This document shows, in pieces, positions 58,883-64,000 of a stretch of 64,000 bases of DNA. Both the position numbers and the translations under genes were made by a program. Below the pieces are notes generated by a model. That model was given only the letters and a program-made list of their open reading frames with translations. It was not told the origin of the DNA and ran no database searches. The first letter of the stretch is position 1; each line of letters begins with the position of its first letter. This DNA comes from Nematostella vectensis. Its lineage: Eukaryota > Cnidaria > Anthozoa > Actiniaria > Edwardsiidae. The DNA is taken from NCBI RefSeq assembly GCF_932526225.1, contig NC_064035.1, positions 4,153,501-4,217,500 of the forward strand, in the 5' to 3' direction.

Positions 58883-60803
58883 ATGTTTCTAAAAGTTGTT
58901 GTGGTTCTTTTGGCCGTTGAATTAAGCGTGGCCCAAAGCGCACGACAACGAGTACGACCCTTAGACAGGAAAGGTACCTTATCATTAATGCTTTAGGGAC
59001 ATTTCGCAGTTTGATTAAGATACCATAATTGTTTTGAATCTAATGCATTGCTAAAATTTTTATTCTTTTTTCTAGTAAGTAGAAAGAACTATTTATGATC
59101 TGGTGATATTTTTCTTTTTTTTTTTCAGCGGGCAGAAAGCGCTTTGCACCGATTTTTCCACGCCAGTGCAGCGAACAGTTTCATGGTGAATGCATGAAAA
59201 GTTGCGGGGATCTTCCACAGATGGTGGGATTGTGTCCATCAGGGACAATTTGTTGCGAAAATAGTAAGTATTGTTGTCTAAGTATATGTTTGATAAATCG
59301 TTCATGATATTTGCTAGTGCATTTTATGATTGCTGTGTAAAAGCTAATGTATTTTTTGATTGATCATTTCTAATCCCTTTTTATGGTAAATATAGGAAGA
59401 ACTATTTTTGATCTGGTGATATTTTTCTTTTTTTTTCAGCGTGCAGAAAGCGCTTTGCACCGATTTTTCCACGCCAGTGCAGCGAACAGTTTCATGGTGA
59501 ATGCATGAAAAGTTGCGGGGATCTTCCACAGATGGTGGGATTGTGTCCATCAGGGACAATTTGTTGCGAAAATAGTGAGTATTGTCTCTAAGTATATGTT
59601 TGGTAAATCGTTCATGATATTTGCTAGTGCATTATCTGATTGCTCTGTAAAATCTAATGTATTTTTTGATTGAGCATTTCTAATCGTCCCTTTTTATAGT
59701 AAATATAGGAAGAACTATATATTTTTATATATTTTTTTCAGAGGGCAGAAAGCGCTTTGCACCGATTTTTCCACGCCAGTGCAGCGAACAGTTTCATGGT
59801 GAATGCATGAAAAGTTGCGGGGATCTTCCACAGATGGTGGGATTGTGTCCATCAGGGACAATTTGTTGCGAAAATAGTAAGTATTGTTGTCTAAGTATAT
59901 GTTTGATAAATCGTTCATGATATTTGCTAGTGCATTTGATGATTGCTGTGTAAAAGCTAATGTATTTTTTGATTGATCATTTCTAATTCCTTTTTATGGT
60001 AAATATAGGAAGAACTATTTCTGATCTGGTGATAATTTTCTTTTTTTTTCAGCGGGCAGAAAGCGCTTTGCACCGATTTTTCCACGCCAGTGCAGCGAAC
60101 AGTTTCATGGTGAATGCATGAAAAGTTGCGGGGATCTTCCACAGATGGTGGGATTGTGTCCATCAGGGACAATTTGTTGCGAAAATAGTGAGTATTGTCT
60201 CTAAGTATATGTTTTGGTAAATCGTTCATGATATTTGCTAGTGCATTATCTGATTGCTGTGTAAAATCTAATGTATTTTTTGATTGAGCATTTCTAATCG
60301 TCCCTTTTTATAGTAAATATAGGAAGAACTATATATTTTTATATATTTTTTTCAGAGGGCAGAAAGCGCTTTGCACCGATTTTTCCACGCCAGTGCAGCG
60401 AACAGTTTCATGGTGAATGCATGAAAAGTTGCGGGGATCTTCCACAGATGGTGGGATTGTGTCCATCAGGGACAATTTGTTGCGAAAATAGTAAGTATTG
60501 TTCTCTAAGTATATGTTTGGTAAGTCGTTCATGATATTTGTAAAAGCAATTGGAAATGTAATTAGGGGACAACCATTCTATATTTCTGGGACCTTAATTT
60601 CATTTGCCTTGTATTAGGAAATTTTAAGCAGCCTATGCCAAGGACAACATCACCAAACATTTTTAAACTAGTTTGTTCATAACAACTCGTTTTTAGTCCC
60701 AAAAATAAATGGCTGCAATTATCAGATTATTGAAATTCCTCATATATTCACAACTATTATCTATGAGTTTTAATATTCTATTTTTTTTTCCTTTTCAGAG
60801 TAA
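58883..60803 (+). CDS. Secreted precursor with five tandem beta-defensin-like Cys peptides
   Basis: Exon 58883-58973 encodes a signal peptide (MFLKVVVVLLAVELSVAQS) and a short basic propart. Five 135-nt exons follow: 59129-59263, 59440-59574, 59742-59876, 60053-60187 and 60356-60490. The last exon at 60799 adds two codons' worth to the TAA at 60801-60803. All introns are phase 1, so the precursor has 256 residues. Each repeat exon encodes one domain with six cysteines spaced C-x7-C-x3-C-x9-C-x5-CC, the spacing of beta-defensins. Each is preceded by a (G/C)RKR motif, a prohormone-convertase site, and G-RKR would also allow C-terminal amidation of the preceding peptide. After processing it should yield five near-identical secreted peptides, antimicrobial or venom-like; which one is not decidable here. 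Repeat 2 has Cys instead of Gly before RKR. No family name is certain. Confidence 0.85.
59129..60490 (+). repeat. Exon array with two-exon (~613 bp) higher-order period
   Basis: Exon starts are separated by 311, 302, 311 and 303 bp. Introns after exons 1 and 3 are one type (gtaagtattgttg...), and those after 2 and 4 another (gtgagtattgtctc...). So the last duplications copied a two-exon dimer of 613-614 bp. By eye the 135-nt exons differ only in their first four bases (CGGG, CGTG, AGGG, CGGG, AGGG). Confidence 0.9.
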
Positions 60804-60930
60804 GTCATATAAAATCAAGACATTGAGAACTGTAAGCTGATGTTTTGTAGGTCTTAGTACAATTAGTAGCAAGGACGTTAGACATAATTCATTATAAAAC
60901 TGTGTCGACCATATGCGATGTACTGATATA

Positions 60931-60936
60931 AATAAA
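60931..60936 (+). promoter_or_regulatory. Polyadenylation signal of the defensin-like gene
   Basis: AATAAA about 128 bases after the stop codon, embedded in aataaataatgatg. Confidence 0.65.
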
Positions 60937-60939
60937 TAA

Positions 60940-62429
60940 TGATGATTAGTGATCTGAAGTGTCTTTGATACAGATGGATGGGATGTTTTCAAATTTCTTT
61001 TATCACACTTATCCCTTAGCCGCTATTCACAATATGCAAAATAACAAGGGGGGTGCAGGGGGTGCAAACGCCCCCCCCTCCCACAACGGCCAAAGGTCCA
61101 CTTTCGGTTCTCAATAGACGTGCTATTATTTGTAAATAAAACTATTAAGCATCAGATAGATCACTCTGGTATGTAGCCAAATCCAACAATAAACGTCCCG
61201 TGGAGATACTGGAAAGGCATGGTCAGATTTTTATCAGAGAAATCTCTTCATACCCCTCCCCCGGAAATAAAGGTCCACTTTTTCAGATTTCGCAGCCCTC
61301 CCCCCAAGAAAAATACTGGGTACGCCCCCCTCCCCCACAACGGCAGAAAAACCACTCCTGGTACAATAGACGTGCTACTTGTAGACAAACTCAAGCCACC
61401 TTAAAATTTCAGAGCCTTTCAGTGTAAACATTAGCCTATCAGGCGATTTCATTTTTCAATCGTTTTAAAGGAAAAATAAAAAAGTAAGCCTGACACAAAT
61501 ACTAGACGCGACGCCTGCCGCCCCTTTTCAGGACACTGTCAAAATACGTCGGCTGTCAATTTTCCAATGACTCGCGTGGTGGCACAATCAAATGCCCAAA
61601 TCAAATTATAAACAGCATTTATGTAAAACAAAACTACATTGGTGTTATATCGCCGGCGCGATAGAAACATAGGAGGGCCTGATACTCAGGTTATGTAAAC
61701 ATTTTTTTCAGCGCCCTCCCACCCTTTCAGAATCCTAACATTTTTAGAGCCCCCCCCCCCTTTACGACATCAATAAACAAAAAAGTCTTTTAATCTGGAA
61801 AATTAATTCTGCGCAGTTGCCCTCCTTGTTCGAGTTGACGATCAAGTCAATTCCGCATTATTTCAAAATGTGACATCTCTTCTTCACAACTTTCGGTTTC
61901 GGGCTTCGTATTTTCATGTTTTTTTTTTTTTTTTTTTTTTTTTTGCATGTAAAATCGTGTAAATCGTGCAGGGTTGGGTTGCTGGGATATTGTTTCCTTA
62001 ATCAGTTGCTTGCAGGAACTTTTTTTTCCACCCCCCCCCTCCCCAATTCACGTGGTATGGTCCGCCCCCAGGACGCCTGTGAAGGAGTATACATCTGTAT
62101 ATATTTGGTTTTGTTAAGAATGTTTTTCTGCATAAAAAGGGATATAATGTCCAACGTGTAAAATATTGTATGTATATCGTTTTGTGGATTTGCATGCTCC
62201 ACCACTGTTTAGAAGTTTATTTCTATTCGTTCCTGTTAATTGATAATGAACAGTATCGGTGAATCCAACTGTTATATACTGAAAGCTGGATCGGTAAATC
62301 CAATTGTTATATACTGAAAGCTGGAAGTATCTATATTATGGTTTAACCGTGGCAATCACCATGTCAATCGACGACCCACTTACATCCGGTTAGGGACGCC
62401 ACGCTCGCAATCCATCGGCACAAGCCAAA
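60940..62429. other. Intergenic, C-tract and repeat debris, no gene seen
   Basis: Two related blocks near 61050-61140 and 61320-61390 share cgcccccctcccacaacggc and caatagacgtgcta. A T-run of about 28 bases occupies 61916-61943. A ~50-bp direct repeat lies at 62257-62325 (tccaa(c/t)tgttatatactgaa). No coding region was supported. Confidence 0.55.
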
Positions 62430-64000
62430 GTCACGGCCATAGCAGACACCGGGGCCCCGTTGGACCTCTGATTCCCTCGGACTTCTTGGCGTGTGGCTTC
62501 TCCAGGCCGCGAACCGCTCCCACATCGCAATCAATGGAGTGTTTTTCGCCCGCCTATCGACTGCGATCCGTGACGGAAAAGCCATACACTGCGGCTCTAT
62601 GGTCTATGTAAGCGAGCACGTTCAGACCATGTTCCTCTCCTACTCGTCCATGCCAAATCTTGGCATCCTGGCACGCTGCTCCCCCCCCCCCCCCCCCCCG
62701 CCGAGTCCCTGCCCTCCAGCAACAGACATCATAAGGACAAAAATACCGCGTTAGTCAACGCCACAAGAGAAGTACACGAGGGCTGCAGCAACCCGGATAC
62801 CACCGGGGATCGTGCCCCTGCCACTATTCCCCTTCATTGACAAAGACAAGTCTACGACGACCTTCTACGCGACGAAACTCTCGGCGTGATAGAACGCGTC
62901 CTCTATGGTGAACCAGTAACATGGTGTCACCCAATGATCATCACCCGTAAGCACAACGGATCGCCTCGCTGCACTGTCGACCTCTCGTTCCGCAACAAAT
63001 TATGTAACAAGAGACCGCCTTGGAGTCCCCGTTCCACCTGGCATGACCAGTCCCAATAAACAAATAAAAGACTGTGAGAGACGCCTGGAAAGATTTTCAC
63101 AGCGCCGCGCTGTGCGAATCAGATCGCCCCATAACAACATTCATAACACCATTCGGTCGCTGGCAGTTCACCCGGGAACCCCAAGGCTTCCTTTCGAACA
63201 AAAGGAACGTTGCGTCGATGACACTATTCACTACGACACGAATCTCGGGGAGCATTAGTGGAGGACCGTAGACCTTCTCACTCATATCGGTCAAGCGGGC
63301 ATCGTCCTCAACCTCGACAAGTTTCAATTCGCCCAGAAACGTGTTGACTTTGCCAGGTACCGTGCCTCCAAGTCCAAGTACATAGACGCCATCAAGCACC
63401 CGCCCCCCATCCTCAACGACATATATCCGCAACTGGTTTGGCCTAGTGAACCAAGTGGCCAACTACGCGACATAATGGCGCCGTTCAAGCTCTTTCCCAG
63501 CCCACGCTGCCAGTTCCTCTGGACCGCCCAGCTATCGGAAGCATTTCAGTCGTCCAAAGCAGCGATCACTCAGGCCATCCGTCAAGGCGTGGGGATATAC
63601 GACATGCAGCGCTGCACTTGTCATCGCCAAGAATGGCTGCAGCGAGACATGGGAGACTTTCTGCTACAACAGCACTGTAGGTGTAAGTCTGATGACTCAG
63701 GCTGCTGCCGCGGTGGATGGCGTATCGCATTAGCTGGTCACGCTTTCTGTCCTCCGCCGAACAGATCAACGCCGCTATAGAGGGAGAGCCAGTAGCTTGG
63801 GACCTGGAGCAAACCCGGTACTTCACACAGGGCTGCGACAACCTCCTTGTGATCTTTGGCGACCGCACCCTGGACGAGATCTCTAACACACGGTTGTTCT
63901 GACCAACAACACACTCTACCATCGAGCAATCGTGCAGCCGATGCCACATCCCGCAACCCGTCAACCTCCAACCCTGAATGCAACGCTTTCAACGGATACC
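62430..64000 (+). mobile_element. Decayed Gypsy-type LTR retrotransposon, pol fragment
   Basis: Conceptual translation across several frames shows, in order, an aspartic-protease core (IADTGA near 62440), a reverse-transcriptase start (GVIER, EPVTWCHPM, ITRKHNGSPRCTVDLS near 62890-62990), RT fragments (FITPFGRWQFT near 63140, VDDTIHYDT near 63220), then LNLDKFQFAQKRVDFA near 63310, and the RNase H region (YFTQGCDNLL near 63820, GDRTLDEISNTRLF near 63860). This order is Gypsy/Metaviridae pol. Frameshifts, stops and small deletions (for example between CDNLLV and FGDRTL) make it inactive. It continues past the window end. No LTR was identified. Confidence 0.85.

Noticed and set aside
59093-60532. 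Minus-strand ORFs repeated across the peptide exons (SLMDTIPPSVEDPRN...)
   Set aside because: They are antisense shadows of the repeated exon. The plus strand has signal peptide, splice sites and the cysteine pattern.

Overview
This is a nuclear eukaryotic (metazoan) window: genes are split by GT-AG introns, introns and intergenic DNA are AT-rich, and minisatellites and short inverted-repeat transposons are abundant. The gene set suggests a cnidarian, most likely a sea anemone such as Nematostella: an ABCG2-type transporter, eL27, a CEP128-like centriolar protein, two orphan class A GPCRs and a defensin-like peptide precursor. The species is an inference from style and content, not from a database match. 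All exon borders below were read by eye from splice sites and reading-frame phase.

Layout. 1-4868: a minisatellite and the first six coding exons of an ABCG2-like half transporter (minus strand, 3' end outside the window). 4869-9015: no gene found, but five inverted-repeat elements (MITEs) or dispersed repeats. 9016-10166: an intronless, multiply frameshifted ATP-grasp pseudogene (minus). 10167-13300: G/C-tract-rich repeat debris. 13347-15531: complete rpl27 (minus) with a 5'TOP-like leader exon. 18776-35293: a complete 43-exon coiled-coil gene (plus), CEP128-like, 1290 codons, with many intronic minisatellites.

37062-40202 (minus) and 46255-56402 (plus) are two paralogous rhodopsin-family GPCRs arranged head to head. 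They share the same intron positions and phases. Both have their TM6/TM7 intron filled by minisatellites; in the second gene this is a roughly 5.3 kb array of a 43-bp unit. Between them at 41619-42677 lies a small unrecognised Cys-rich gene.

58704-60936 is the most striking locus. It is a TATA-driven secreted-peptide gene in which one 135-nt symmetrical (phase 1-1) exon is repeated five times almost identically. Each copy encodes a six-cysteine beta-defensin-like peptide, and copies are separated by Gly-Arg-Lys-Arg processing sites. The array has a two-exon, about 613-bp higher-order period. The window ends in a decayed Gypsy-type retrotransposon (about 62430-64000).

The genes do not form one pathway. 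The interesting systems are the polyprotein peptide gene and the GPCR pair with expanding introns.
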